From positions 146,873 to 210,872 of the forward strand of contig NZ_WNJO01000003.1 in assembly GCF_009720675.1 (NCBI RefSeq): DNA of 64,000 nt, read 5' to 3'. The position numbers and the translations under genes were made by a program. This DNA is from Secundilactobacillus folii. GTDB lineage: Bacteria; Bacillota; Bacilli; Lactobacillales; Lactobacillaceae. Shown here piece by piece: positions 44,722 through 54,414 of this stretch. The number at the start of each line of letters is the position of its first letter. Position 1 is the first letter of the stretch. The notes below the pieces were generated by a model, which saw only the letters and a list, made by a program, of their open reading frames with translations, searched no databases and was not told the origin of the DNA.

Positions 44722-46122
44722 ATGAAGGTTATTATTATTGGATGCACACATGCTGGAACAGTTGCAGCCACGGAAATTCTGAAAAATCATCCTGAAACCG
44801 ATTTAACAATTTATGAACGGACCGATAATTTTTCGTTTCTTTCCTGTGGTATTTCCTTGTATTTACAAGGGGAAGTCAAACATCTTGAAGATATGTTTTA
44901 TTCTTCGCCAGAAGAGTTACAGGAAATGGGCGCAACTGTCCACGATAACCATGACGTTTTAAAAGTAGACGCTGCCAAGCACACCATTCAAGTCGCTAAC
45001 ATGGTCAGTGGCGATGTTTTTGAGGATACTTACGACAAACTGATCATGACAACGGGCTCTTCAGTCATGGTACCACCGCTTTTTGGCATTGATAACACCC
45101 GCGTCCTGCTGTGTAAAAACTATCAGCAGGCTCAAGAGATCTATAAAGCATCTGAAAAATACCATGATATTGCAATTGTGGGCGCTGGGTACGCCGGCAT
45201 TGAATTTGCCGAAGCCCTCTCCGAAAATGGTCATCACATCACCCTTTTTCAATCACGCTCACAGGTACTGAATAATTACGTTGATAAACCTTTGTCTGAT
45301 TGGGCAGTTAAACTGTTACAAGACCATAAAGTCGATGTACATCTGGAGCATGAGGTCACGGCCTTTAGCGGCAACGAAGACGATAGTAAAATTACGATTG
45401 AGACCAATCAGGGCGATTTTAAAGCTGATGTGGTGATCGTCAGCACCGGTTTCACACCGAATACTAGCCTGTTAACCGGTCAAGTCGACATTGAACGTCA
45501 TGGCTCATTTAGTACCAATCGCTACCTTCAGACTTCAGATCCCGATATTTACGCGGCGGGCGACTGTTGCATGGTGACCTTTAACCCAACCGGTGCACCT
45601 GCTTATACGCCGTTAGCAAGTGTCGCTATTCGTCAAGGGATGCTAGTTGCGCACAACATTTTTGGTCATACTCATCCCTACATCGGTACGCAGGCGAGTT
45701 CCGCATTAAAGCTTTACGGCAATGCCCTGGCAACTACCGGTCTAACATTGATACACGCTAAAGAGCGTGGGATCAACGCTGCTAGCGTGACTTTGGAAAC
45801 CACTTGGCGGCCAGAGTACATGCCATCAACGGATCCGTTGACCATTTACCTCGTGTATAATCGTGATAATCGTCGAGTTTTGGGGGCACAACTATTGAGC
45901 CGACACGATATTACTCAGTCTGCGAACGCCGTTTCACTCGCGATTCAAAATAACAACACCATTGACGATCTAGCCTTTGTTGATATGCTGTTCCAGCCCA
46001 ACTTTGACTTTCCCTTTAACTACCTGAATCAAGTTGCCCAATTGGCAATTGATCAGGAGCAGGCTGCCGGTAACGGTAAACCGCGCTTTACAGCTTTAGG
46101 AAATGCTAATTCTGATCAGTGA
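44722..46122 (+). CDS. nox: NADH oxidase (FAD/CoA-disulfide reductase family)
   Basis: 466 residues. Flavoprotein with FAD motif IIIGCTHAGTVAA, the redox-active cysteine in FLSCGIS at residue 42, NAD motif IVGAGYAGIEFAEAL and FAD-ribityl motif DIYAAGDCC. The Cys42 position matches the water-forming NADH oxidases of lactic bacteria, which regenerate NAD+ and consume oxygen. C-terminal dimer domain QPNFDFPFNYLNQVAQ. ATG follows GAGGG. Divergent from the EAL gene. Confidence 0.92.
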   Translation: MKVIIIGCTHAGTVAATEILKNHPETDLTIYERTDNFSFLSCGISLYLQGEVKHLEDMFYSSPEELQEMGATVHDNHDVLKVDAAKHTIQVANMVSGDVFEDTYDKLIMTTGSSVMVPPLFGIDNTRVLLCKNYQQAQEIYKASEKYHDIAIVGAGYAGIEFAEALSENGHHITLFQSRSQVLNNYVDKPLSDWAVKLLQDHKVDVHLEHEVTAFSGNEDDSKITIETNQGDFKADVVIVSTGFTPNTSLLTGQVDIERHGSFSTNRYLQTSDPDIYAAGDCCMVTFNPTGAPAYTPLASVAIRQGMLVAHNIFGHTHPYIGTQASSALKLYGNALATTGLTLIHAKERGINAASVTLETTWRPEYMPSTDPLTIYLVYNRDNRRVLGAQLLSRHDITQSANAVSLAIQNNNTIDDLAFVDMLFQPNFDFPFNYLNQVAQLAIDQEQAAGNGKPRFTALGNANSDQ

Positions 46123-46147
46123 AACCCAAGATTCGTTTTTAAAATAC

Positions 46148-46186
46148 AGTCGGCGACAGATTTCCAGTACGGGAATCTGCCGCCGA
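46148..46186. terminator. Hairpin between convergent nox and EPS operon
   Basis: GTCGGCGACAGATTTCC with near-complement GGGAATCTGCCGCCGAT; short T-tracts only. Confidence 0.65.
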
Positions 46187-46210
46187 TTTGCGTCACATGA
46201 TCAATTTATG

Positions 46211-47068
46211 CTAGACATCATACTCAGTTTCCCGAATTGAACGGTGCATCAAATCGTATGGATTCTCCATATCTTCCGAATTCCAGCAAGCAATCCCAGC
46301 AATTAGGGAAGTATCGAGCATCTTAAGCTGGGGGTCACGCGCTAACTGTTCATTAAAATGCTGCTTAAGTCGTTCCGTAATCTCTTGAGCCACTCGTTCT
46401 TCAGTGTGAAGGATCATCCCCCAAGTTGGTGTTTGCCGATTCAAAAAGTACGTTAGATTATTATCGCGACTTTCTTGGGACAGGACACTGGAAATTAATT
46501 TGAGTAACCTTTGAGACTGTTCTTGACTCAGCATTTTTTCTAATTCTTGGAAATAACGAATCCGAATGACAAGCATCGTCACGGGTAAATTAAACTGGCG
46601 ATGATTTTCGAGATACATCCGCGCATCCTTTTGAAAGGCCACCATGGTGCGCAGGTTAGTTTGCGCATCAAAAGCACCCTGTTCGACTAAACGATTTCGC
46701 AGCTGATGATTTCTCAATTGTAGTTCTTGCTGGTGACGCATCATAACGGCTAGCGTTAAGCATAGTAGCCCTGGCAAGACCAGCCAAATTGTCATTCTAA
46801 GTGGCACTTCCTGATGAAGCTGCAAACTGACGTAGGCCGCTGAGACAATTTGACCAAAGACAAACAGCAAATTACTTAAAAGTCCCGGGATCAAGCCATA
46901 AAAATAAGTCACCAGCATGAGCATCATTGTGATAGCCAGATAAACGGTACTCCAAATGGGGTGCTGTGATAGGTCAACAAGCACGGTCGTTAAACCAATC
47001 AAAGTCAAGAATCCCACTAAACCAATATCCGCCAATAAACTTGCTTTACCATGATCATCAATGTTCAT
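46211..47068 (-). CDS. Membrane protein with degenerate GGDEF domain, PssE-like
   Basis: 285 residues. Five or six membrane helices in the first 115 residues, a short coiled segment (RHQQELQLRNHQLRNRLVEQ) and a GGDEF-fold domain beginning FDAQTNLRTMVAFQKDARMYLENHRQFNLPVTMLVIRI. The active-site loop is not GGDEF: where it should be the protein reads NRQTPTWGMILH, so it cannot be a diguanylate cyclase. An intact RxxD inhibitory site is not evident either (ESRDNN is close). By analogy to Listeria PssE it is likely a c-di-GMP receptor or scaffold for the synthase. Last gene of the operon, start overlapping the bcsB-like gene. Confidence 0.8.
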   Translation of the reverse strand: MNIDDHGKASLLADIGLVGFLTLIGLTTVLVDLSQHPIWSTVYLAITMMLMLVTYFYGLIPGLLSNLLFVFGQIVSAAYVSLQLHQEVPLRMTIWLVLPGLLCLTLAVMMRHQQELQLRNHQLRNRLVEQGAFDAQTNLRTMVAFQKDARMYLENHRQFNLPVTMLVIRIRYFQELEKMLSQEQSQRLLKLISSVLSQESRDNNLTYFLNRQTPTWGMILHTEERVAQEITERLKQHFNEQLARDPQLKMLDTSLIAGIACWNSEDMENPYDLMHRSIRETEYDV

Positions 47069-49160
47069 GAATAAACCCCTTTCGAGTGATCAGTCCGTTT
47101 CGCCATAGAATTGACACGATCACGAAACCAAAGAAGAAAAAGACAACTAATGCGATTCCTAAGAACAGCCAAAAATGACTATGTTTATGAACCACTGAAG
47201 TGATCGACGATGGTTGAATCATTTTTTGCTTCTTGAACCGGTAACTGTAATGCTGATTATTGTCATCCACGACGATGGTATCTGCCTGGCGATATTGAGC
47301 CAGCTTTGACTGCCGGTCAAGCTGGGTTGAAGCCCGGTAAACGGCATCATCATGAGCACCGGTCACAACTAGCAAGCCCCGGTATTGATTGTAAGGCGAT
47401 CGGAGTAGCTGGGCCGTACCGATTGTTTGGGCATAGTCATCTTCCAGACTAAGTTTCTCGTTACTCTTAAAGCCTGAGAAATTAGAATTAAACTGGAAAT
47501 AAAGTTTGGAATTCAGCTGCTTGATCAAGGGTGTTTGTGAGGGGGTGCCAAATGCGATCACGTTCGACCGGTTTAAAACGGCTGTCTTTGGCGTTTGGTG
47601 GTAGACTTTCAATTCCCCGGTATTTTGCTTCGCGTAATTACCAACCAGTCCAAGCAAGTTTGACATTGTCGCAAAATCATTGGTGGTCAAATGCGCCGGC
47701 CGGACGATGGCCATCTGTTTCACTGCCTGATTTTTCATGAAGACACTAGGATAATTGTCAAACAGCAGATCATGATTGGACTTGGAACGAATCACCGCAT
47801 TTGAAGTCGGCAGTACCGTCGCCCACATGTCTTGGTCAGTAGGTGCTGAACCACTTCCAGCTGGAGTTAGGTCGAAGTCCACTGAAATAGTAAAGGTGCT
47901 ATTTAACGGCATCTTGGCGGGTAATTTCAGACTGATCTCGTCACCGTCAGCGTGTGCCGCACTCAGGCGTTGGCTGCCAATCGCTTGCTGATTGATACGA
48001 ACGGTCATTAAGGAACGCTTGAAATCAAGGTTCTTGCCGTAACGAAGACGTAGATTAATCGTCGATCCCGCCGCATTCAGTTGATCATTTGGCAGCTGAA
48101 CAAAAAAGGTACGGACATTGTGTCCAGCCCCCTGGACAGGTGTGTCGACATCCGTTAGTTGATGCCGGCCCTGAAATTCCAGTACCGAACTGAACGTTGC
48201 CGTTTGTTCATTGATCCATTTCTCGGGTTTGGTAGTCTCCTTCATCAACTCCTGATTTGCAACGAAGCTGGCTGCTTTTAATAACAGTGAATCGGAGTTA
48301 GAAGTCACCACTAACAGGTGCTTTCGACCCTGTTTCAACAGTTTGATCACTGCTTGGTCGTTTAACTTCTTGGCCGATAATTGAGACTGAATTGATTTTG
48401 GTAAATGCTGAAATTTAGCGATTATAACTTGATAATCCGCCTGTTTATTCTCCTCTAAAGGCGAAATCGGCAGTGCCTGATCATCGCTGGTGACAAATCT
48501 GGACAGGCCGGTCAAAGCTCGTAACCCAGCAGATAACTCGGTATCGGTGGCCGCCTTTGGTGTTTCGACTAACGACTGACTTTCAGCAATCGTGTCGGCA
48601 CCGGTCAGACGGTCGTAAAAATCGTTGATCTGGTTCCGTGGCGAAGTGAGATCATAATCGAAATTAACGTTACTGGCAGAGTCCAGTGTCAGCCAATTGG
48701 CAGGTGTCTGGGTAGCAACTACCTGCTTATCATTTGTTTGGTTCAATAACTGGCCTTCGATTTGAAGGTTATTTTGGGACTGAATCAATTTCTTAGGAAT
48801 TGTAATTTGCTTAGATTGCTCACCCGCGGCTGAAGATGGCCGAAATGAGTCAAACGTCACCCCGTTAACTGACACGGTGATGTCTGAATTCTGCCGATCA
48901 TCCAACTGAGAAATTTGAAATTTGAGGTTGAGGGTCGCTTTTTTGACATCCCAGTACCCCATTTTGACAAAATACATATTTGCCTGCACCGATTTACCGG
49001 CTAGCGACGTTGTTGGATTTTGAAACGGCTGCGTATACTGCTTAGCTGAAGCAGTTTGCGCCGTCAGTACGACCGTCACGATGACGAGTAAAGCGGCCAG
49101 CATACTACTGATAACGCTTTGTTTTATACCATTTTGCTTGTTGATGAAAAATTTGTTCAC
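47058..49160 (-). CDS. BcsB/PssD-like polysaccharide synthase subunit
   Basis: About 700 residues, signal segment (LLVIVTVVLTAQTASA) and one C-terminal membrane helix (FWLFLGIALVVFFFFGFVIVSIL), the rest extracellular with paired carbohydrate-binding and flavodoxin-like domains as in BcsB (for example WDVKKATLNLKFQISQLDDRQNSDITVSVNG, FVQLPNDQ and FKRSLMTVRINQQAIGS). Expected to guide the nascent polymer at the membrane surface and bind the GT2 synthase. The GTG at 49160 (site GGTGGGG) is preferred over ATG 49190. It overlaps the synthase gene by over 50 bases, indicating tight coupling. Confidence 0.85.
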   Translation of the reverse strand: MNKFFINKQNGIKQSVISSMLAALLVIVTVVLTAQTASAKQYTQPFQNPTTSLAGKSVQANMYFVKMGYWDVKKATLNLKFQISQLDDRQNSDITVSVNGVTFDSFRPSSAAGEQSKQITIPKKLIQSQNNLQIEGQLLNQTNDKQVVATQTPANWLTLDSASNVNFDYDLTSPRNQINDFYDRLTGADTIAESQSLVETPKAATDTELSAGLRALTGLSRFVTSDDQALPISPLEENKQADYQVIIAKFQHLPKSIQSQLSAKKLNDQAVIKLLKQGRKHLLVVTSNSDSLLLKAASFVANQELMKETTKPEKWINEQTATFSSVLEFQGRHQLTDVDTPVQGAGHNVRTFFVQLPNDQLNAAGSTINLRLRYGKNLDFKRSLMTVRINQQAIGSQRLSAAHADGDEISLKLPAKMPLNSTFTISVDFDLTPAGSGSAPTDQDMWATVLPTSNAVIRSKSNHDLLFDNYPSVFMKNQAVKQMAIVRPAHLTTNDFATMSNLLGLVGNYAKQNTGELKVYHQTPKTAVLNRSNVIAFGTPSQTPLIKQLNSKLYFQFNSNFSGFKSNEKLSLEDDYAQTIGTAQLLRSPYNQYRGLLVVTGAHDDAVYRASTQLDRQSKLAQYRQADTIVVDDNNQHYSYRFKKQKMIQPSSITSVVHKHSHFWLFLGIALVVFFFFGFVIVSILWRNGLITRKGFIHEH

Positions 49161-50352
49161 GTGTGTACCCCACCATTCCGTATATTGCAACTACTAACCA
49201 CATTTGACTATAAACGACATACATCAGACAGATCACACCCAGATTAGTCACGGTCATCTCACCTTTTTCGGTCGTGATCGTGACAAAAGTGCTGAGGACA
49301 AACAACAGAATTGCGAAGACCCAAACGGCATTACTAAAGCCTTGAATCGACACGTGGACCACGTCAGCCACTGACATCACAAAGACGACGTCAGATAAGA
49401 CTAGGGCAGCCATTAAAAGAAAGTAGGTACTCATAAAATAAAGTAAATCGAACCAGATTCGGTGAGCTTGGGGATGAAATAGCAACCGAAAATTCTTGAC
49501 GATCACGTAGATATTCCCCTTTACCCACCGCGTCCGTTGCTGAAACCAAACGTCAAAAGTCTGCGGTTCCTGTTCCCAAGTCACCGCCAGTGGCTGAAAG
49601 GCAATTTGCTGACCCATTAAATAAACGCGGAAACTGATCTCCGTGTCTTCCGCCAAGGCTTTGACATCCCAGCCGCCGATTTTATCCAAAACGGCGCGAC
49701 GAATCACATAGTTAGTACCAGGAATCGTGCAGAGTTTAAATAATTTTTGACGGCCTGCCTGGGCCATCCATTGAAAGGCTAATGTTTCAATGTTAATGAA
49801 ACGCGTCAGCAAAGTAGCATGTCGATTACGAGTTCGAAATTTTCCAATGACCGCCCCAAGCTTTGGGTTGGCCATTAACGTCGCCACCAAGTGCCGTAAC
49901 GCCTCTTCTTCCGGCGTATTGTCCGCGTCATAAACTGAGATCACGGAGCCCTTAGCTTGCTGTAAGCCAACGTTTAGCGCGTTAGATTTTCCTTTACCAC
50001 CAGTTTCTGCATTGGTATTGATCACTTGAAAATTCCGATTTGAATACTTTGCTTGAAATTTGGCCAGCAAAATTGCGGAATTGTCACTAGAATTGTCGTT
50101 AATCACGATCAATTCATACCGGTCTTGCGGGTAATCGAATCCCAGCAAGGCTTCTACCGTTCTAACCAGCACGACACCTTCGTTATGCGCCGGGACAAGG
50201 ATCGATACAAATGGCGGTTCGGTGGGTAATTTGGCAGGTGGCGTCTGCACCCACTTTATATAGTAGAGATAGCCAGCAATTGTGAGCACAAGATTAACGA
50301 TCAAAATGCTCCAAATTGCGATAATAGCCATAAATAAGATACTGTTTAACAT
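49105..50352 (-). CDS. Processive GT2 glycosyltransferase, BcsA/PssC-like
   Basis: About 415 residues. N-terminal membrane helices, then a family-2 catalytic domain: VPAHNEG, NDNSSDN, DAD near residue 143, AEDTE near 236 and QQRTRW near 272, i.e. the D-DxD-TED-QxxRW set of processive synthases such as cellulose, hyaluronan and PNAG synthases. Four or so C-terminal helices follow. No PilZ domain, so c-di-GMP sensing must be elsewhere, presumably the GGDEF-like partner. Start at ATG 50352 behind AGGTGATGAG; GTG 50361 and ATG 50358 are alternatives overlapping the previous gene. Confidence 0.9.
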   Translation of the reverse strand: MLNSILFMAIIAIWSILIVNLVLTIAGYLYYIKWVQTPPAKLPTEPPFVSILVPAHNEGVVLVRTVEALLGFDYPQDRYELIVINDNSSDNSAILLAKFQAKYSNRNFQVINTNAETGGKGKSNALNVGLQQAKGSVISVYDADNTPEEEALRHLVATLMANPKLGAVIGKFRTRNRHATLLTRFINIETLAFQWMAQAGRQKLFKLCTIPGTNYVIRRAVLDKIGGWDVKALAEDTEISFRVYLMGQQIAFQPLAVTWEQEPQTFDVWFQQRTRWVKGNIYVIVKNFRLLFHPQAHRIWFDLLYFMSTYFLLMAALVLSDVVFVMSVADVVHVSIQGFSNAVWVFAILLFVLSTFVTITTEKGEMTVTNLGVICLMYVVYSQMWLVVAIYGMVGYTREQIFHQQAKWYKTKRYQ

Positions 50353-50357
50353 TCTCA

Positions 50358-51971
50358 TCACCTATCTTTATGAATGCCTGGACGAATAAATTTACCCCGA
50401 TAAAGACGCCAGCCGATTGATAATAAACCAGCCAAAAACAATCCAATAGCGCTAAAGATCCAAATTAACGCGGTCGATTGCCACTGAATCACCCGGTTCA
50501 TCCAAGATGCTTTAGTGGCTTGAGTTGGTAATTCAGACTGTCGTTGGTCTGCGGTCAGATTCAAGTCCGACAATGGTTCACCGTTTAGCCAATACTGGCC
50601 AGAACGATATCCAAGTAACGCCGAACCCGTCTCTAGAGCGGTGTTAAGATGGTCACGGATGGGATCAAACCACGGGACCTGTGCACTTTCAAGACGGCTT
50701 AGAATTGTCCCGATTTCCGCATTATTTTGCGGCATGGGGATCAATAAAGACGTTGGCGAGTTAAAGCGCAGTTTATCTTTGTGGGTGACCGTTTCAAATT
50801 TTGAAAATGGCAGCCCAATAACACCCGCTTTAAACGGCTGACTCGCTGTGACTTTAGCGGTGGAGTTGATTGTTTGGGCACCTAAAGTGGTTGGCTGATT
50901 TGGTAACAGCAGAACGTGACTGGCATTTTGCAACACTGCATCGCGACGATATTTTGACTGATTCCAGTAACCTGGTGCACTAACACCAACCGGAAAAACG
51001 TGGTCGGCGCCTAAACTGGCCAGCTCGGTTTGAAAAATGGCCCGTAGTTCGTCGCCGTTGAGCAGATGTGTCCCGGTTTCACTGGAGGGGCTTAAGAAAA
51101 TCAAACCGCCGTTTTGCTCTGCAAATCGCAACGTACTTGTATAACGATGAAACGCCTCTAAATTAGTATTGGTGGCAACGCTGGTGATACTTAAGGCAAA
51201 TGGATAACCACGCGCGGAAAACTGTTTGATCAACGTTCTAAGGCGTTTCATATTAGTATATGGTGATATTCCAGTAATCGTTAGCAGTGGTTGATGTGGT
51301 TTGGTTGGGCGTTTGAAAAGGGCGCCCATTAGTTGACTGGCAGCCTCGATTGAAAGCCCATCATCACCCAAACTGGGCAAAAAGCCCGAACGACCAATCT
51401 TAACACCATACGCATACGTTTGACTGGCATCACTTTGACCCGACAACCAGCCAAACTTTTCTGCATTATCAGGATGTTTATTGATCACTGTCAGTTGGTG
51501 ACTCGCACTTAATAACTGTGACGAACGCTCTTGATGCAAACAAAGCTGCTGATGAGTCAGCTCTTTAAACCGGCAGCACAATTGTTGTCGTTCATCACTT
51601 TGTAACTCTGGTCCAACGTGTAATTTGACGCCTTTAAAGATTTTGCGATCCCTTTCAAATGATGAGTTCGTAAGCCGTTGCTGGTCCCAGTTTTTCATTG
51701 TGACCACCCCTTGGTACCGGCCACTGGTGAGTTCATCTTTTTGATAGTCGGCTAGCTTGATTGACTTAACTGGCAGCCCCAGACTCGTCATCAGCCGCTG
51801 ACAGCAATCGATCTCCAGATCAGCATGAGTGGCAATGTTTTTTGAATCATAAACTAACAAAACGGGTCGCGTTTCAGCTGCATTTGTCGACATGGTCATT
51901 GCACGCAACCCCAAAATGGCCGCTAGCGTTAGTAATAATGTGAAAAGGCCAAAATTAAGTTTGTCTCTCAT
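50358..51971 (-). CDS. DUF2334-type polysaccharide hydrolase/deacetylase-like, PssB-like
   Basis: About 537 residues with an N-terminal signal/anchor (FTLLLTLAAILGLRA) and a C-terminal membrane helix (TALIWIFSAIGLFLAGLLSIGW). The middle resembles DUF2334-like (polysaccharide-deacetylase-fold) proteins: PLLTITGISPYTNMKRLRTLIKQFSARGYPFALSITS, then FLSPSSETGTH. The order and topology match the second gene of the Listeria pss operon, whose product trims or modifies the polymer. Metal-binding His/Asp residues are not certain. ATG 51971 has GGAGG; it overlaps the preceding gene by 17 bases. Confidence 0.75.
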   Translation of the reverse strand: MRDKLNFGLFTLLLTLAAILGLRAMTMSTNAAETRPVLLVYDSKNIATHADLEIDCCQRLMTSLGLPVKSIKLADYQKDELTSGRYQGVVTMKNWDQQRLTNSSFERDRKIFKGVKLHVGPELQSDERQQLCCRFKELTHQQLCLHQERSSQLLSASHQLTVINKHPDNAEKFGWLSGQSDASQTYAYGVKIGRSGFLPSLGDDGLSIEAASQLMGALFKRPTKPHQPLLTITGISPYTNMKRLRTLIKQFSARGYPFALSITSVATNTNLEAFHRYTSTLRFAEQNGGLIFLSPSSETGTHLLNGDELRAIFQTELASLGADHVFPVGVSAPGYWNQSKYRRDAVLQNASHVLLLPNQPTTLGAQTINSTAKVTASQPFKAGVIGLPFSKFETVTHKDKLRFNSPTSLLIPMPQNNAEIGTILSRLESAQVPWFDPIRDHLNTALETGSALLGYRSGQYWLNGEPLSDLNLTADQRQSELPTQATKASWMNRVIQWQSTALIWIFSAIGLFLAGLLSIGWRLYRGKFIRPGIHKDR

Positions 51972-53397
51972 TTGTGTTCCTCCATAGCCTGTGCTGAACG
52001 ACATCGCTTAGTAACACCATGCCGACCAAACAGAGACTGAACGCCACTGGGAAAATGTGAATGGATAAATCCGCTGTACCGTATAGGACAACGACCGCTG
52101 GTGGTGATGCAATCACAATTGCTAGTAACCCGATCACTAGCCAAAAACGACTAGCCAGCCAGCGCTCGCCACGTTTTAAATGGCGGACAAATGCAAAGCC
52201 GTAAACAATTGCGATAGCCGCTGCAAGTAGGCAATTGAAGGCGTACTTGCGTGGATAAAAAGTGGCTAACATTTGACTGAAGAGCGTAAAGTATTTGGTC
52301 TTAAATTGTGGCTTGGATCCCGGTTTTGCTGCTTGAGTGCCTGCAAATTTAGGCCGCAGTAACATTGTATTTTTAGCCGTCACATCTAGTAACCGGCCCA
52401 TTTGCGGCAGATCAGTTGCATAGGCTGAAATTAACCACGGTAGATCGTACCGCTGAGTGAATTGCCGTTTAGTCTCAGCATCCTCCGCCTTTAAAGCTGC
52501 ATACCCGTTTGGATAATAGCTTTGAGCCCGCATCAGGGTGAACTGAGGATCGATGTTCGTCGTTTGGGAAATACTTTCTGGATGAGAGGTTGTCAGTAGC
52601 TTGCCCTGGGTCATTGCTTGATACTTATTCATTTGACTGGCCTCGGGCGATAAATTATTGGCCGAGATCCAACCAACTAGTAGTAACAGCGCTGTGAAAC
52701 AAAGCATCATTCCATGAATCAAATGATGGTGCGGTCGGCTTAGTACACCGATGCCAGCGATGATCAGACCAATACATAACAAACTGTTTGATTCATGAAC
52801 CATTAATAGCAGAAATGCCACCGCAAAGAAGCTAAAAGTTTGCCAAACATTCTCCTGCTTATAGCACATAAGCGATAAAAAAAGCCCTGCCAAGTACAAC
52901 ATCAGAATCAATGTTAGTGCTTGGGGGTAGAACGAATTCAAGTAGAGTGTGAAGGCTGAATCGGCAAGAATCAAGGTAAGCACGATGGCCAACAAGTAAT
53001 TTCGTCGCCGCTTCTTTCGGCCGATCAAACCGTTGGCAAACGTGGCGACACCGCCGAGGTAAAGGAGGTAGTGAATAGCTCCCAAGAAGCGGAGATCAAA
53101 TATCGAACGACTGTAAAACCAACGATTTAAGGCAACTGCGATCTGAATCACAACTGACTGGGTCGTTAAGTGTTCTAAATGCAGTTGGTTGTAGTGTCTC
53201 ATCAGGCCATACTTTTGAATCGTATAACCAATTTTAGTGTGTGGTAATTGGAAAAGGTCGTTACTAGCCAGCAGCATCTGGAAATCACCGTTATCGGAAT
53301 AGCCGTGAATCGGCGTGATAAACATTGGTATGCCAACAATAATGGCACAGGCAATGACTACCGCCGCAACCGGACTTATCTGAAGGTATCGTCTCAC
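51955..53397 (-). CDS. Polytopic membrane protein, PssA-like
   Basis: About 480 residues with a large number of hydrophobic helices (at least nine) and an external loop of about 110 residues (NNLSPEASQMN... to KTKYF) between groups of helices. YLNSFYPQALTLILMLY and MVHESNSLLCIGLIIAGIGVL are typical of membrane glycosyltransferase-like or polymer-export proteins; no catalytic motif is recognised. GTG 53397 follows TTAGGGGGG; an upstream GTG at 53418 overlaps that site. First gene of the five-gene exopolysaccharide operon. Confidence 0.75.
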   Translation of the reverse strand: MRRYLQISPVAAVVIACAIIVGIPMFITPIHGYSDNGDFQMLLASNDLFQLPHTKIGYTIQKYGLMRHYNQLHLEHLTTQSVVIQIAVALNRWFYSRSIFDLRFLGAIHYLLYLGGVATFANGLIGRKKRRRNYLLAIVLTLILADSAFTLYLNSFYPQALTLILMLYLAGLFLSLMCYKQENVWQTFSFFAVAFLLLMVHESNSLLCIGLIIAGIGVLSRPHHHLIHGMMLCFTALLLLVGWISANNLSPEASQMNKYQAMTQGKLLTTSHPESISQTTNIDPQFTLMRAQSYYPNGYAALKAEDAETKRQFTQRYDLPWLISAYATDLPQMGRLLDVTAKNTMLLRPKFAGTQAAKPGSKPQFKTKYFTLFSQMLATFYPRKYAFNCLLAAAIAIVYGFAFVRHLKRGERWLASRFWLVIGLLAIVIASPPAVVVLYGTADLSIHIFPVAFSLCLVGMVLLSDVVQHRLWRNTNERQT

Positions 53398-53632
53398 TTG
53401 GTTCCCCCCTAACTTCACTCATTTAATAACATAGGTTGTATAGACCAGTTTATATTAAACGAAAATGCGTTCGGGTACAATAAAAATTGGCTAATATTCT
53501 AAAGAGAAGAACATGTATCATTTATGGCGATTTTGCCATAAAAATCAATCCTTGGTAAACTAACAAATAATGCGTTTACAAAATAATCAGTCTATCAATT
53601 CTGCTCTATTTAGGCTTGGCTTTTAAGACTAA
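53398..53632 (-). other. Upstream region of EPS operon
   Basis: AT-rich region of about 230 bases in front of the first EPS gene. It must hold the operon promoter; AATCAATC/TTTGCCATAAA-type stretches are present but I could not fix -35 and -10 boxes. No ORF. Confidence 0.4.
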
Positions 53633-53677
53633 TAAAAAAAGTGTCGCATGAACTTTTCAAGCCGTTCAAGCAACACC
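53633..53677 (-). terminator. Terminator of VIT1-type gene pair
   Basis: Minus-strand stem GTGTTGCTTGAAC / GTTCATGCGACAC followed by seven T residues. Confidence 0.82.
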
Positions 53678-53697
53678 CTTAGAATTAAGACCCTTGA

Positions 53698-54399
53698 TTA
53701 TAGCAATAACCCAATACTATAGTGAATAATCATGGTAACAATACCGACGATGACGTTTCGAATCATCGCCGTCTTAACTAAGCCCTTCCCTAGTTTGGCA
53801 CTTAGAAAACCGGTCACCGCAACGGATAAACAAACCGCCAAAATGGTGGCTGGCCATTTGAACGCAACCGGTGATAAGGTCATCGCTGCCAATGGGAAAA
53901 TCCCACCTGCCGCAGCTGAGAATAATGACGAAAAGGCTGCATTCCACGGATTCATGTAGTGGTTTAGTGTCAAATCATACTTAACGCTAATGATTGTTTC
54001 CAGTGGCTTTTTGGCCATTAATTCATTGGCAATCTTAGTAGCCGTGGCTTCCTTCACACCCAAATCAGTATAGTGGTTGATGACCGCTTTGATCTCCTCA
54101 GCGTAATTGGTTTTTAATAGTCGCTTTTCTGTCCGTACGACCGACTCTTCAGTATCACGTTGCGTACTGACAGAGGCATATTCACCAGACGCCATTGAGA
54201 ACGCACAGGCTAATAGATCTGACAGCCCGGCGATAAAAATCGTGAACTGATTGGTTGTGGCAACGGCCACTGAAAACAGCACACCAACCACGGTTAAAAT
54301 GCCGTCGTTAGAACCCAGTACACCAGCTCGCAACGTGTTGAGCTTTTCCTCCATTGTTTGAGAGGACTTTTTAGGACGCTTAATAATTTCTTCACTCAT
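53698..54399 (-). CDS. VIT1/CCC1-family metal transporter, copy 2
   Basis: 233 residues. LNTLRAGVLGSNDGILTVVGVLFSVA, the FSMASGEYASVSTQRDTE segment and the C-terminal helices identify the VIT1/CCC1 family, which exports or stores Fe2+ or Mn2+. Five membrane helices, with the cytoplasmic helical domain (about 75-150) carrying acidic metal-binding residues. Lies 15 bases after its paralogue in one transcript. Likely metal-detoxifying pair. Confidence 0.88.
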   Translation of the reverse strand: MSEEIIKRPKKSSQTMEEKLNTLRAGVLGSNDGILTVVGVLFSVAVATTNQFTIFIAGLSDLLACAFSMASGEYASVSTQRDTEESVVRTEKRLLKTNYAEEIKAVINHYTDLGVKEATATKIANELMAKKPLETIISVKYDLTLNHYMNPWNAAFSSLFSAAAGGIFPLAAMTLSPVAFKWPATILAVCLSVAVTGFLSAKLGKGLVKTAMIRNVIVGIVTMIIHYSIGLLL

Positions 54400-54414
54400 A
54401 TTCTCGTTCTCCCA

